From: Marinilactibacillus sp042660675
GTDB lineage: Bacteria > Bacillota > Bacilli > Lactobacillales > Carnobacteriaceae_A
NCBI RefSeq assembly: GCF_042660675.1
Contig: NZ_JBHSUL010000034.1
Span: 62,001 to 126,000, forward strand
Reading direction: 5' to 3'
Length of the DNA: 64,000 bases
Below are positions 42,004-51,195 of this stretch, piece after piece (the stretch's first letter is position 1; every line of letters starts with the position of its first letter). The translations under genes were made by a program, and so were the position numbers. The notes beneath the pieces are model-generated. The model had not been told where the DNA came from, made no database searches, and worked only from the letters and a program-made list of their open reading frames with translations.

Positions 42004-43344
42004 TTAGTACAATTCAAAATATCGTTCTGTTTCCCATTCAGATACTGCAAGTGAGTAGTTAGACCAATCTTGCTCTTTTGCTGAGACAAAGCGTTCAAAA
42101 ATATGCTGCCCTAAAGCATCTTTAATCGTTTCATCTTCTTTAAGATTTTGAACAGCTTCGTATAGCGTTCTAGGTAGAGATTCAATGTTATTTTCATTTC
42201 TCTCAATTTGATCCATGTTGAAAATATCTCTATTAACTGGTTCTGGAGCCGTTCTCGCTTCGCTAATTCCCTTTAATCCGGCTTTAAGTAATACAGCTAA
42301 AGCGAGATAAGGATTTGCACTAGGATCGACACTTCTCAATTCTACTCGTGTAGACATACCTCTAGAAGCAGGTACACGTACCAAAGGTGTGCGGTTTGTA
42401 CCTGACCAAGCCACATATACGGGCGCTTCGAATCCTGGCGTTAATCGTTTATATGAGTTAACGATTGGATTACAGATAGCTGTATAAGACTTAGCATGAT
42501 CCAATATACCAGCGATAAACTGATAAGCAGTGTGACTTAATTGATCAACATTTTCTTCATCAAAAAACGCGTTACCTTTCTCGGTAAATAAAGACATATT
42601 GAAATGCATTCCTGAACCACTAATATTCGCTGTTGGTTTAGGCATAAATGTCGCATGTAATCCATGTTTACGTGCTACAGTTTTGACGATTAATTTAAAT
42701 GTTTGAATATTATCGCAAGCTTCTATTGCATCGGCATATTTCCAGTCGATTTCGTGTTGACCAGGAGCAACTTCGTGATGACTAGCTTCAATTTCAAAGC
42801 CAAGTGCTTCTAATTCTAAAACAATGTCTCTACGACAATTTTCTGCTAAGTCAGTTGGTGCTAGATCAAAATATCCACCATTGTCATTTAAAGTTTTACT
42901 AGGTTTCCCGTTTTCATCTAGTTTAAATAAGAAGAATTCAGGCTCTGGTCCTAGATTGAACTTTGTAAATCCAGCCTCATTCATTTCTTTCAACACTCGA
43001 CGAAGGTTACTTCTTGGATCACCAGCAAACGGCGTTCCGTCCGGATTATAGACATCACAGATAAATCTGGCGATGGTTCCCTTTACAGTTTCAAGTTCCC
43101 ACGGAAAAACTAACCATGTATCTAGGTCTGGATGAAGTTTCATATCACTTTGATCTATATCTACAAATCCATCAATTGATGAACCATCAAAGGCAATTTC
43201 ATTATCCATCACTTTTTCTAACTGACTGATAGGTACTTCTACATTTTTTATAATGCCATCTATGTCTGTAAACATAAGACGCAAGAAGCGTACCTCTTTC
43301 TCTTTAGCTTGCTTTAAAATTTCCTCTTTGGTAAAGGAGGACAT
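42004..43344 (-). CDS. Type I glutamine synthetase (copy 2, Asp at position 62)
   Basis: A 446-residue paralogue of the next gene, with all catalytic blocks: AFDGSSIDGFVDIDQSDM, GPEPEFFLFKL, HHEVAPGQHEID, SGSGMHFNMSLF, VNSYKRLTPGFEAP and RTPLVRVP. It should be an active synthetase. It differs at regulatory positions: Asp62 for the Arg of feedback-regulated GSI-alpha, Phe for Cys in GMHCN, Cys for Thr in TAVTNP. It may therefore be less feedback-sensitive (inference). It has its own terminator; the 235-base upstream gap contains the HU terminator and no clear GlnR box. Confidence 0.93.
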   Translation of the reverse strand: MSSFTKEEILKQAKEKEVRFLRLMFTDIDGIIKNVEVPISQLEKVMDNEIAFDGSSIDGFVDIDQSDMKLHPDLDTWLVFPWELETVKGTIARFICDVYNPDGTPFAGDPRSNLRRVLKEMNEAGFTKFNLGPEPEFFLFKLDENGKPSKTLNDNGGYFDLAPTDLAENCRRDIVLELEALGFEIEASHHEVAPGQHEIDWKYADAIEACDNIQTFKLIVKTVARKHGLHATFMPKPTANISGSGMHFNMSLFTEKGNAFFDEENVDQLSHTAYQFIAGILDHAKSYTAICNPIVNSYKRLTPGFEAPVYVAWSGTNRTPLVRVPASRGMSTRVELRSVDPSANPYLALAVLLKAGLKGISEARTAPEPVNRDIFNMDQIERNENNIESLPRTLYEAVQNLKEDETIKDALGQHIFERFVSAKEQDWSNYSLAVSEWETERYFELY

Positions 43345-43513
43345 TGATCAACACTCATCCCTTCAGTTTCTTATAATTTTGTCTCTTATTAGACTAAAGG
43401 ACACCCTCATCATTGTCAAATAATAAGGGCTATATTGCTAGATTGAAAGTCTTCAAGCAATTATGTATTTTGTAGTTCATTGTGTTGGTCTATCTATATA
43501 GATTTAGGTCTTA

Positions 43514-43552
43514 AAACAAAAAGAGCACTGTCCCCCGAAGGAACAGCGACTC
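43514..43552 (-). terminator. Terminator of the HU gene
   Basis: Minus strand imperfect stem GAG-T-CGCTGTTCC / GGGACAGTGCTC around a TTCG loop, then TTTTTG TTTT. Confidence 0.82.
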
Positions 43553-43579
43553 TATAAAAGTATATACTTTTTCTACGTA

Positions 43580-43855
43580 CTATTTTACTGCATCTTTAAG
43601 AGCTTTACCCGCTTTGAATGCAGGTACTTTGCTTGCAGGGATTTGGATTTCTTCCCCAGTTTGAGGATTACGTCCTTTACGTGCAGCGCGATCACGAACT
43701 TCAAAGTTACCGAAGCCAATTACTTGAACTTTTTCTCCGTTAGCTAGTGATTCTTTAATTGTTTCGAATACTGATTCTACTGCAGCAGTAGCGTCCTTTT
43801 TAGTAAGGTCAGTTGCTGCTGAAACTTTTTCGATTAATTCTGCTTTATTAGCCAT
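43580..43855 (-). CDS. hup: DNA-binding protein HU
   Basis: Nucleoid-associated histone-like protein, 91 residues: MANKAELIEKVSAATDLTKKDATAAVESVFETIKESLANGEKVQVIGFGNFEVRDRAARKGRNPQTGEEIQIPASKVPAFKAGKALKDAV, with the GFGNF motif and the DNA-clasping arm RKGRNPQTG. AGGAGGTGAAA ribosome site. It is downstream of der, the same order as in B. subtilis. Confidence 0.97.
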   Translation of the reverse strand: MANKAELIEKVSAATDLTKKDATAAVESVFETIKESLANGEKVQVIGFGNFEVRDRAARKGRNPQTGEEIQIPASKVPAFKAGKALKDAVK

Positions 43856-44180
43856 CGTACATTTTCACCTCCTCATAAGAAGATCTATGTAAGCCATCAG
43901 ATGTGACTTACGATCTTTCAAAAACATCCCTTTAAACATAAAATGAATGTGTTGGGTGAAATAGTCTTCTTACGACATTTCATTTAAAAAGATACCATAG
44001 AAACGTTGATACTGCAATGATTTTGTTGAAAAGAATCACTAAACTTTATTTCTTTCGTCATAACCTTTTTCACTTGACTTATAAAGAAATTTTTAATTTC
44101 GATTTACAGAAGCTTACACTGTCTATAGGCTGTTTACCTAGTGATATCCTAGGTGCGAGCAAAATAAGCAGATAGGCTGT
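43856..44180 (-). other. Intergenic region between der and HU
   Basis: 325 bases without a gene. It holds a likely HU promoter (minus strand -35 TTGCAG 44012-44017, 17 bp, -10 TATCTT 43989-43994), giving a leader of about 130 bases; a short dyad ACCTAG / CTAGGT at 44136-44154 after der; and two copies of ATAGGCTGT (near 44125 and 44172). I see no convincing terminator for der and no small gene. Confidence 0.5.
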
Positions 44181-45494
44181 CTACGTACGTCTACGTGCTA
44201 TAATATGAATAGGCGTACCTTCAAAATCAAATGTTGCTCTAAACCTATTCTCCAGATAACGTTTATAAGAAAAGTGTAGTAATTCCGGATCATTTACAAA
44301 GATAATAAAAGTTGGCGGACTCACACTCACTTGAGTTGTATAGTAAATTTTAAGCCTTCTACCTTTATCTGTTGGTGTTGGGTTAGTTGCTACAGCATCC
44401 ATCACCACGTCGTTTAAGATAGACGATTGAATACGTAGATGCTGATTTCTATAAACGCGTTCAATGATATCAGGAAGCTTATCTAGGCGTTTTTTAGAAA
44501 TTGCTGAAACAAAGATAACTGGAGCGTAACTTAAATATCTGAATTCTTCTCTAACTTCTAACTCAAAATCTCTAAGTGTGTTTGTTTCTTTTTCAACCGT
44601 ATCCCATTTATTGACAACAATAATGATACCTTTCCCCGCTTCATGAGCATAACCAAATACTTTTTTATCTTGTTCTCTAATGCCCTCTTCAGCATTGATG
44701 ACACATAAGACAACTTCAGATCTTTCAATGGCTCTTATGGCTCTCAAGACACTATATTTTTCAGTGTTCTCATAGACTTTACCTTTTTTACGAATACCTG
44801 CTGTATCTATAATAGCAAACTCTCGCCCATCATCTGTTTCGAATTTCGTATCGACGGCTTCTCTTGTTGTTCCAGCGATATCGGAAACGATTACTCGGTC
44901 TTCACCAATGATGGCATTTACCAAGCTGGATTTACCAACGTTTGGTCTTCCAATTAAACTAAAACGGATTGTTCCTTCATCAAATTCTTCTTCAAGATCT
45001 TCTGGAAATTCAGCAACAACCGCATCCAATAAGTCTCCAAGCCCTAAGCCGTGGGAACCAGAAATTGGAAATGGATCTCCTAGGCCTAAAGAATAAAATT
45101 CATAACTATACGCTCTAGATTCTGGATTATCCGCTTTATTAACAGCTAATACGACTGGTTTTCCTGAACGATATAAAATTGGCGCAACTTGCTCATCGGC
45201 ATCTGTTACACCTTCACGAATACTAGCCAGCATAATAATCACATCTGCTTCTTCAATAGCAATTTGAGCCTGATTTCTGATTTGCGCATTTAGCGGTTCA
45301 TCTTCCATCGTTATACCACCAGTATCAATCAACGTAAACTCTTTCCCTAACCATTCTGCACTTGCATAAATTCTATCACGTGTTACGCCTGAAACATCTT
45401 CTACTATGGAGATACGTTCTCCTACTATGCGATTAAAAATGGTTGATTTTCCGACGTTTGGACGTCCAACTATTGCTACTACCGGTTTTGTCAT
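44181..45494 (-). CDS. der: Ribosome biogenesis GTPase Der (EngA)
   Basis: Double-GTPase for 50S maturation. The 437 residues have two G domains, each with GRPNVGKS (residues about 10 and 183), DTGG/DTAG, and NKAD/NKWD, then a KH-like C-terminal domain with FRATFDFEGTPIHIIARRRT. It lies between rpsA and HU. Confidence 0.97.
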   Translation of the reverse strand: MTKPVVAIVGRPNVGKSTIFNRIVGERISIVEDVSGVTRDRIYASAEWLGKEFTLIDTGGITMEDEPLNAQIRNQAQIAIEEADVIIMLASIREGVTDADEQVAPILYRSGKPVVLAVNKADNPESRAYSYEFYSLGLGDPFPISGSHGLGLGDLLDAVVAEFPEDLEEEFDEGTIRFSLIGRPNVGKSSLVNAIIGEDRVIVSDIAGTTREAVDTKFETDDGREFAIIDTAGIRKKGKVYENTEKYSVLRAIRAIERSEVVLCVINAEEGIREQDKKVFGYAHEAGKGIIIVVNKWDTVEKETNTLRDFELEVREEFRYLSYAPVIFVSAISKKRLDKLPDIIERVYRNQHLRIQSSILNDVVMDAVATNPTPTDKGRRLKIYYTTQVSVSPPTFIIFVNDPELLHFSYKRYLENRFRATFDFEGTPIHIIARRRT

Positions 45495-45549
45495 AAACGT
45501 TCACCTTCTTTCTTGAGTTTTAATATTCTATATTGATAATTTTACCATT

Positions 45550-45606
45550 TCAAAAACATACACCCAACCCCACAAAAACAGAAAATCGTTTCAGCGGGTT
45601 TGGGTG
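45550..45606 (-). terminator. Terminator of rpsA
   Basis: Minus strand stem CACCCAAACCC / GGGGTTGGGTG (one mismatch) with a long loop, then TATGTTTTTG. Confidence 0.65.
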
Positions 45607-45640
45607 CTATCATTTTAATGAATTAAAAGATATGGTTTGC

Positions 45641-47053
45641 TTACTCTTGATCGTCGTTGTTCAATAAGCTTGATAATTGATCGCCAATTTGGTCACCTAA
45701 AGTGAAAGAGCCATCTTCATCATCGTCGTCACCAAATGATGATTTAGTTACTTGTTGTGGTTTAGATGATGATGGTTTCTTAGATTTGTTAGCAGCTGGC
45801 TTAGGTGCTTGCTCAGGCGCTTCTTCCAAAGCTTTGATACTTAATGAAATACGTTCTTCGGAAGGGCTCACGCTTAGTACCTTCACTTCAATTTCTTCAT
45901 CTTTAGCCACAACTTCATGAGGTGTTTCTACATGTTTGTGGGCCATTTCAGAAATGTGAACTAAACCTTCAACACCCGGTTTAACTTCTACAAATGCTCC
46001 AAAATCTGTTACGCGTTTAACTTTACCTGTAACAACCGATCCTTCAGGTAATTCTTCTTCAAGGTTATCCCAAGGTCCAGCCAAAGTATCTTTGATAGAT
46101 AATGAAATACGTTCTTTATCTCTATCTACACTTAATACTTTAACATCAACTTCGTCACCCGCGTTTAATTTTTCTTTAGGATGTCCAATTCTTTCATGAG
46201 AAATTTCAGAAATATGAACAAGTCCATCAACGCCACCAAGGTTAACGAAAGCACCAAAGTTTGTCAATCTCACAACTGTTCCTTTAACTGTTGAACCTTC
46301 TTCTAATGCGTCAAAAGCTTCTTCTTTGATTTTTGACTGTTCAGCAGCCATCAATGCTTTTCTAGAAAGAATTAATTGACGTTCGTTAGGATCAATTTCA
46401 AGAATTTTAAACGTATACGTTTGACCTTCAAACTGGTTCAGGTCACTTACATACTGTACATCCATTTGAGAAGCGGGAACAAATCCTCTTACTCCAGCAT
46501 CTACAGTTAATCCACCTTTAACTACACGAGTAACTGGCGCTTCAATCGTTTCACCATTATCAAATTTAGTTTGAAGTTCTTCCCAGACTTTTCTTTGATC
46601 TACACGTTTTTTAGAAAGAACAAAGCTTCCTTGTTCTTTATCTTTTACGTCACGTAAAACGACTACATCGATTACGTCGCCAACTTTAACAACGTCTGAT
46701 GGATGTTCAAAACGTTCAGTTGAAAGTTCTTTTGGAGGAATAATACCTTCTTGTCCTCCACCAAGTCCTACGATGACTTGTTTTTCGCTGTCAATTACAA
46801 GAACTTCACCTTGAACCAGGTCTCCCGGTGTAATGTCTACAACGTCTTTTAAAACGTCTGACATTGATTCTGAATCAGAATCTGAAGAACCGACAGCTGG
46901 TTGAACTTGAGCGTCTTCGTTTTCTGCCATTACATCTTCTGGATCTGTTCCAGCTGCTGAGTTTACAATCACTTGCTCGTCTGCAACTTCTTGTGATTCT
47001 TGATCCACTGTGTTGTTGTTTTCTAATTCGTTTGTATTTTCTTTATCTGTCAT
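45641..47053 (-). CDS. rpsA: S1 RNA-binding protein (RpsA homologue, four S1 domains)
   Basis: Ribosomal-protein-S1-like RNA binder. The N-terminal acidic extension (about 75 residues) precedes four S1 repeats: GDLVQGEVLVIDSEKQVIVGL, VTRVVKGGLTVDAGVRGFVPASQ, VKGTVVRLTNFGAFVNLGGVDGLVHISE and VTGKVKRVTDFGAFVEVKPGVEGLVHISE. The tail is Ser/Lys then acidic. Four domains is typical of Firmicutes versus six in proteobacteria. I start at the ATG 47051-47053 (MTDKENT) after GGGAGGC; an in-frame TTG eight codons upstream precedes that ribosome site. Confidence 0.93.
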   Translation of the reverse strand: MTDKENTNELENNNTVDQESQEVADEQVIVNSAAGTDPEDVMAENEDAQVQPAVGSSDSDSESMSDVLKDVVDITPGDLVQGEVLVIDSEKQVIVGLGGGQEGIIPPKELSTERFEHPSDVVKVGDVIDVVVLRDVKDKEQGSFVLSKKRVDQRKVWEELQTKFDNGETIEAPVTRVVKGGLTVDAGVRGFVPASQMDVQYVSDLNQFEGQTYTFKILEIDPNERQLILSRKALMAAEQSKIKEEAFDALEEGSTVKGTVVRLTNFGAFVNLGGVDGLVHISEISHERIGHPKEKLNAGDEVDVKVLSVDRDKERISLSIKDTLAGPWDNLEEELPEGSVVTGKVKRVTDFGAFVEVKPGVEGLVHISEMAHKHVETPHEVVAKDEEIEVKVLSVSPSEERISLSIKALEEAPEQAPKPAANKSKKPSSSKPQQVTKSSFGDDDDEDGSFTLGDQIGDQLSSLLNNDDQE

Positions 47054-47141
47054 AATATACGTGCCTCCCAATGCCAATATTTCTACTCTATTAATTGTAC
47101 ATAAAATAAGCTGATTTTTCCACTAAAACATTTGAAACGAA

Positions 47142-47840
47142 TTATTTCTGGTATTCTGGGTATTTTTCAAAGATAATGGATTCAATTTTTTTAGTAACTT
47201 CTTCAATAGAAAAGGTTGTTGTATCGATTTCAACTGCATCATCTGCTTTTTTCAATGGAGAAACTGCTCTTGTAGAATCCTTATAATCTCTCTCTCTGAT
47301 TTCTTGTTTTAATTTTGTTAAATCAGATTCGATTCCTTTTTCCAAATTTTCTTTGTGTCTACGCTCAGCTCGCTCGTCTACGCTCGCTACCAAAAAGATC
47401 TTTACATTGGCGTTTGGTAGTACCACGGTCCCAATATCACGACCGTCCATGATCACATTTTTACTGGAGGCCATCTCTCTTTGTCGCTGAACCAATATCG
47501 TTCTTACTTCTGGATGAGCAGCGACAAGAGAAACTGCATTTGTAACATCATTTTGTCTGATGTCCATCGTCACTTCCACATCATTGCAATAGACCTGTTG
47601 AACGTTATCCGATCTCTTAAAGTCGATGACTAACTCATTCAGTTCATTGACGATTGCATTCTGGTCCGTCAAATCTAGCTGATTCTTTATAGCAATATAA
47701 GTGATTGCTCGATACATTGCTCCACTATCCACATAGATTAAGCCAAGGTGATCAGCAATCTTTTTAGCCACTGTACTTTTCCCTGACGAAGCAGGTCCAT
47801 CTATGGCCACAGCCAATTGATTATTCAACACATACTTCAC
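47142..47840 (-). CDS. cmk: Cytidylate kinase
   Basis: Phosphorylates CMP and dCMP. The 232-residue protein has the P-loop AVAIDGPASSGKSTVAKKIA, the YVDSGAMYRAITY segment and DGRDIGTVVLPNANVKIFLVAS. The start is uncertain: a GTG at 47838-47840 has a weak, close purine run; GTG and TTG codons 3-4 residues later are possible. It lies between the LysM gene and rpsA, the conserved order. Confidence 0.95.
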   Translation of the reverse strand: MKYVLNNQLAVAIDGPASSGKSTVAKKIADHLGLIYVDSGAMYRAITYIAIKNQLDLTDQNAIVNELNELVIDFKRSDNVQQVYCNDVEVTMDIRQNDVTNAVSLVAAHPEVRTILVQRQREMASSKNVIMDGRDIGTVVLPNANVKIFLVASVDERAERRHKENLEKGIESDLTKLKQEIRERDYKDSTRAVSPLKKADDAVEIDTTTFSIEEVTKKIESIIFEKYPEYQK

Positions 47841-47864
47841 ACTTTCAATTTTTATTTATTTTAA

Positions 47865-48527
47865 TTAGTTTACTTTTAATACTTGACCCACAAAGACTGT
47901 TTCACTAGACAAGCCATTTAATTGCATCAGTTCCTGTGTAGTCATTCCATGGTTTAAGGCAATACGATACATGTTATCTCCCGCTTTTACCGTATACGTT
48001 TCCCCTGTGGATGCTGGTTCCTCAGTGGTTTCGGTTGCTTCTTCGGAAGCAGCATTGCCAGCTGCTTGATCTGTATTAGATTCTACTGGCTCACTAGCTG
48101 GTTGATTTTCTCCAGTCGTTTCGGTTTCCGACTCACTCTCAGGTTCCGGCTGTGATTGCACGGGTTCTTCTACAGTTTCTTCAGCCCGTTCTTCCACTGT
48201 TTCTTCAGTCTCTTCTGGTTCCTCAGCTACTTCAGGTTCTTCTTCGACCTCGGGCTCTTCTTCTGGTTCATTAGTTGCTGGCTGTTCGACGGTCGGTTGT
48301 TCTGAATTAGGAAAATTGGGTTCTCTTTGACTATACCAAGCGTATGTACCTAATGTTACAACAATGATTAACACTAGAAATACCACTGTAACAGTCAGGA
48401 TAGGAGAAATACTTTTCTCGCGTTCTCGTTTAGCTTTTCGAGACATAGCCTGATCGTCATAATCTACTTCTTCATCAAATCGTTTCGACCACAGTTCTTC
48501 CATCGACTCGCGATCTTTCTTACTCAT
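47865..48527 (-). CDS. LysM-domain membrane-anchored protein (YpbE-like)
   Basis: A 220-residue bitopic protein: a charged cytoplasmic N-terminus (about 40 residues), one membrane helix (41-63, ISPILTVTVVFLVLIIVVTLGTY), a long Glu/Pro/Thr-rich spacer (70-172) with EEPE- and ETVEE-like repeats, and a C-terminal LysM domain (174-219, YTVKAGDNMYRIALNHGMTTQELMQLNGL). The LysM would bind peptidoglycan outside. It lies between recQ and cmk, as ypbE does near recQ in B. subtilis. Its exact role is unknown. GGAGGAATCACT ribosome site. Confidence 0.85.
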   Translation of the reverse strand: MSKKDRESMEELWSKRFDEEVDYDDQAMSRKAKREREKSISPILTVTVVFLVLIIVVTLGTYAWYSQREPNFPNSEQPTVEQPATNEPEEEPEVEEEPEVAEEPEETEETVEERAEETVEEPVQSQPEPESESETETTGENQPASEPVESNTDQAAGNAASEEATETTEEPASTGETYTVKAGDNMYRIALNHGMTTQELMQLNGLSSETVFVGQVLKVN

Positions 48528-48575
48528 AGTGATTCCTCCTCAATTTCTATCATAGTTATTGTATCATATTTCAGC

Positions 48576-50030
48576 TTAATTCATAGATTCCTCATCAAGT
48601 TTATACAATTGTTTCAAACGAAGTCTCCAATCAATTGTCACGCTTTTAACGGTTGAATGCTTTTCTTCGTCATCAAAGAAATAAGTCTCCAAAGCTGCCG
48701 TGCACTGACTACAACAATGTTCTGGCTTTTCAATTATTGATTCATCGAAATATCGAAGCAGATGAGCTCTTTTACATTCTTTGGTGAACAAGTATTGTAT
48801 CATATATTCTAGTTGCTCTTTTTTAAGACGTTCTCTAGCCTCTATCTGGTGTAAAGCGACTCTATAGGGGATAGAGGCATTCACATAAAACTGGGCAATT
48901 TGAACTTTAGGATCTGTTTGCTCTTGTTTGATTTTGTGCTGATACTTATAAATGTATTCCAATAAAGATGCATCTGGTAAGCTATTTTCTTGTAGTCTAA
49001 CTTGTAGATACTGATCTCCTTGCTCGAAAAGCAAGATAGCGATACCTTCCTTACCGTCTCGGCTACATCTTCCAATTTCTTGCAAGTACATCTCAGGATT
49101 AGAAGGCATATGGTAATGGATAACGTACCTTATATCTGGTTTATCAATGCCCATTCCAAAAGCGCTTGTTGCACAAATAACCTGAATCGAGTTATCTATA
49201 AACTGCTGCTGGACTTTGACCTTGTCATCAATCGTCAAATCAGAATGATAGCTCTCAGCTCGGATTCCTAGTTCAGTTCTCAAGACTGAAGCCAGTTCGT
49301 CAGCCAGTTTTTTGCTTGAAAAATAAACAATTCCAGGACTTTTCAACTGATAAACGAGTTCCTTTAAGCGATCTTTTTTATTCCCCTCGCAGATTTCTAC
49401 TTTTAATTTTATCGAGGATCTGTCTACTGAGTGGATGATTTCTCTAGTTTCTATAGAATCTATGTCTAAAGATTGTTTGATTTCACTACGAACTTGTTCC
49501 GTAGCTGTAGCTGTCAGGGCCATTGTTGTTGGATGATTCAGTTTTCTTTTAGCTTCGCCAATTTTAAGATAATCTGGTCGGAAATCCATTCCCCATTGAG
49601 AGATACAATGAGCTTCGTCAACGACAAACAATGCAATGTCTTGTTGAGAAAGTTTTATCATCAAGAAATCGAACTGGATCATTTCTGGAGAAATATAAAG
49701 AAATTTCAACTTATGAAGATTTTTCATAATTCTTTTTTTTTCGTTTCTAGACGACAAGCTATTCAAAGCTGCTACTTGCCGTTCTCCATTACTTTTAAGT
49801 TTTTCAACCTGGTCTTGCATCAATGATAGTAGTGGTGAGACAATCAGAACCAGCCCTTCTTTTATATAAGCAGGTAATTGATAGCAGATTGATTTCCCAC
49901 TCCCTGTTGGTAACATAACCACCGAGTCTACTTCTTGAAGGGCTGCTTGAATAGCTTCTTTCTGACCAGATCTAAAGGTTTTATAATTGAATTTTTCATA
50001 AAGTATCTGCTCTAGCGTTTTCTCTGCCAT
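48576..50030 (-). CDS. recQ: ATP-dependent DNA helicase RecQ
   Basis: 3'-5' helicase, 484 residues from the ATG 50028-50030 (MAEKTLEQIL), six bases after AAAGGA. Motifs: Walker A MLPTGSGKS, DEAH box VVDEAHCISQWG, ALTATAT, ATSAFGMGIDKPDIRYVIHY, QEIGRCSRDG, and the RecQ-C zinc site Cys...HCCSQC. There is no HRDC domain, so it is the short RecQS form. It overlaps the ypbB-like gene by 35 bases, so the two are translationally linked. Confidence 0.94.
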   Translation of the reverse strand: MAEKTLEQILYEKFNYKTFRSGQKEAIQAALQEVDSVVMLPTGSGKSICYQLPAYIKEGLVLIVSPLLSLMQDQVEKLKSNGERQVAALNSLSSRNEKKRIMKNLHKLKFLYISPEMIQFDFLMIKLSQQDIALFVVDEAHCISQWGMDFRPDYLKIGEAKRKLNHPTTMALTATATEQVRSEIKQSLDIDSIETREIIHSVDRSSIKLKVEICEGNKKDRLKELVYQLKSPGIVYFSSKKLADELASVLRTELGIRAESYHSDLTIDDKVKVQQQFIDNSIQVICATSAFGMGIDKPDIRYVIHYHMPSNPEMYLQEIGRCSRDGKEGIAILLFEQGDQYLQVRLQENSLPDASLLEYIYKYQHKIKQEQTDPKVQIAQFYVNASIPYRVALHQIEARERLKKEQLEYMIQYLFTKECKRAHLLRYFDESIIEKPEHCCSQCTAALETYFFDDEEKHSTVKSVTIDWRLRLKQLYKLDEESMN

Positions 50031-51084
50031 ATCTAATCCTTTCAATCTCTACTAGTCTAAACCACATAAACATCAGATCTTCCTGATCTTGTTTTGCTTG
50101 TTTATAGGAATACTTGGAATTTTGTTCAAAGGCCCTATTTAAACGCTCATATTGGTCTACAGGAATATATGGCTGGATATTGAAGTCTGGATGAATAAGA
50201 TAAATTTCAAGGATATGTTCTCTAATCGTATTTAACTTTAATTGCCTGACTTCTGAAATCTGTTCTACACTATACCCTTCATTTATCATCAAATACGTAT
50301 CGTATGTACTTTTAGATAATCCGAGATATGTACGTTGATCTAGATATGCTACAAAATCATTTAATAAAAGACCTTCAGAAGCTTTAGATTGGATAATCAG
50401 TTTTTCGAAGGTATTGTTTAAGCGTACGTTCAATTCTACAGATTCCATTTCCAGGCTTTCCGCTAGTTGTCGATTAGTTTTTCCGATGATATCATGTCCA
50501 GTTAATTTTCCAACAATTATACTTGCTTCCTCTTCTGTAAACATTAAAAGTAAGTCATACAATTCGGTTGCCCACTGGAGAGCTAATTGAGCCATTGGTT
50601 TTTCCTGTTTGCTCAACCATTCTTTAACCGATTCTTGATCAATTGGTTCCTTAATGGAAGGACTATATTTTTTATTGTCATATCTTTTCTCAGAAAATAT
50701 TTGAGAAATCAATTGAATTTGTAGATAAAATGAATTTCTGAGCGTGGCATTTTCAAGAGAACGAATAGCTGACGGGTACTTTTTATGTTCAAAATACTGA
50801 GTCAATGCTTTGTATCCAAGCGAAGTTAAAAGGTATCCATCTTCTTCATTACCTTGAAGTAACTTTTTAGAAGAAAGTATCTGTAGATAATGCTCTAAAT
50901 GTTCTTTTTTTAATTCTTTGAATAGTCCGAAAGCAGGAAACAGCTGCTCATTTTCAACTTTATATAATATTGAAGGCGTTCTTCTTCCATGAAACACATG
51001 AATCAGTTGAGAGCTTTTTGATGGATAGTGGTTATTGAAAAAAGATAATAAAAAATATAAAAAGTATCGATTTTGAGTAGCCAT
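49996..51084 (-). CDS. Helicase-associated helix-turn-helix protein (YpbB-like)
   Basis: A 362-residue protein always found beside recQ in Bacilli. The C-terminal part holds a helix-turn-helix_40-type domain (about 250-310: DQRTYLGLSKSTYDTYLMINEGYSVEQISEVRQLKLNTIREHILEIYLIHPDF). The N-terminal part is helical. Likely a RecQ partner or regulator; the function is not demonstrated. It overlaps recQ. AGAGGTGAACT ribosome site. The usual ferredoxin gene between ribU and ypbB is absent. Confidence 0.82.
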   Translation of the reverse strand: MATQNRYFLYFLLSFFNNHYPSKSSQLIHVFHGRRTPSILYKVENEQLFPAFGLFKELKKEHLEHYLQILSSKKLLQGNEEDGYLLTSLGYKALTQYFEHKKYPSAIRSLENATLRNSFYLQIQLISQIFSEKRYDNKKYSPSIKEPIDQESVKEWLSKQEKPMAQLALQWATELYDLLLMFTEEEASIIVGKLTGHDIIGKTNRQLAESLEMESVELNVRLNNTFEKLIIQSKASEGLLLNDFVAYLDQRTYLGLSKSTYDTYLMINEGYSVEQISEVRQLKLNTIREHILEIYLIHPDFNIQPYIPVDQYERLNRAFEQNSKYSYKQAKQDQEDLMFMWFRLVEIERIRYGRENARADTL

Positions 51085-51136
51085 AGTTCACCTCTTCTTC
51101 TTTTCAGAATACACGTTCAAATCCATTTTTTCAATA

Positions 51137-51167
51137 TAAAAAAGGCGGTCATATTGACCCGCCTTTT
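51137..51167 (-). terminator. Terminator of ribU
   Basis: Minus strand stem AAAAGGCGG..TCA / TGA..CCGCCTTTT followed by a T run. Confidence 0.88.
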
Positions 51168-51195
51168 GTCATAACTATTCGCTAGTTGATAAAGC

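Noticed and set aside
43345..43579. GlnR/TnrA box upstream of the second glnA
   Set aside because: No sequence fits TGTNAN7TNACA; only the HU terminator and a weak promoter-like pair are visible.
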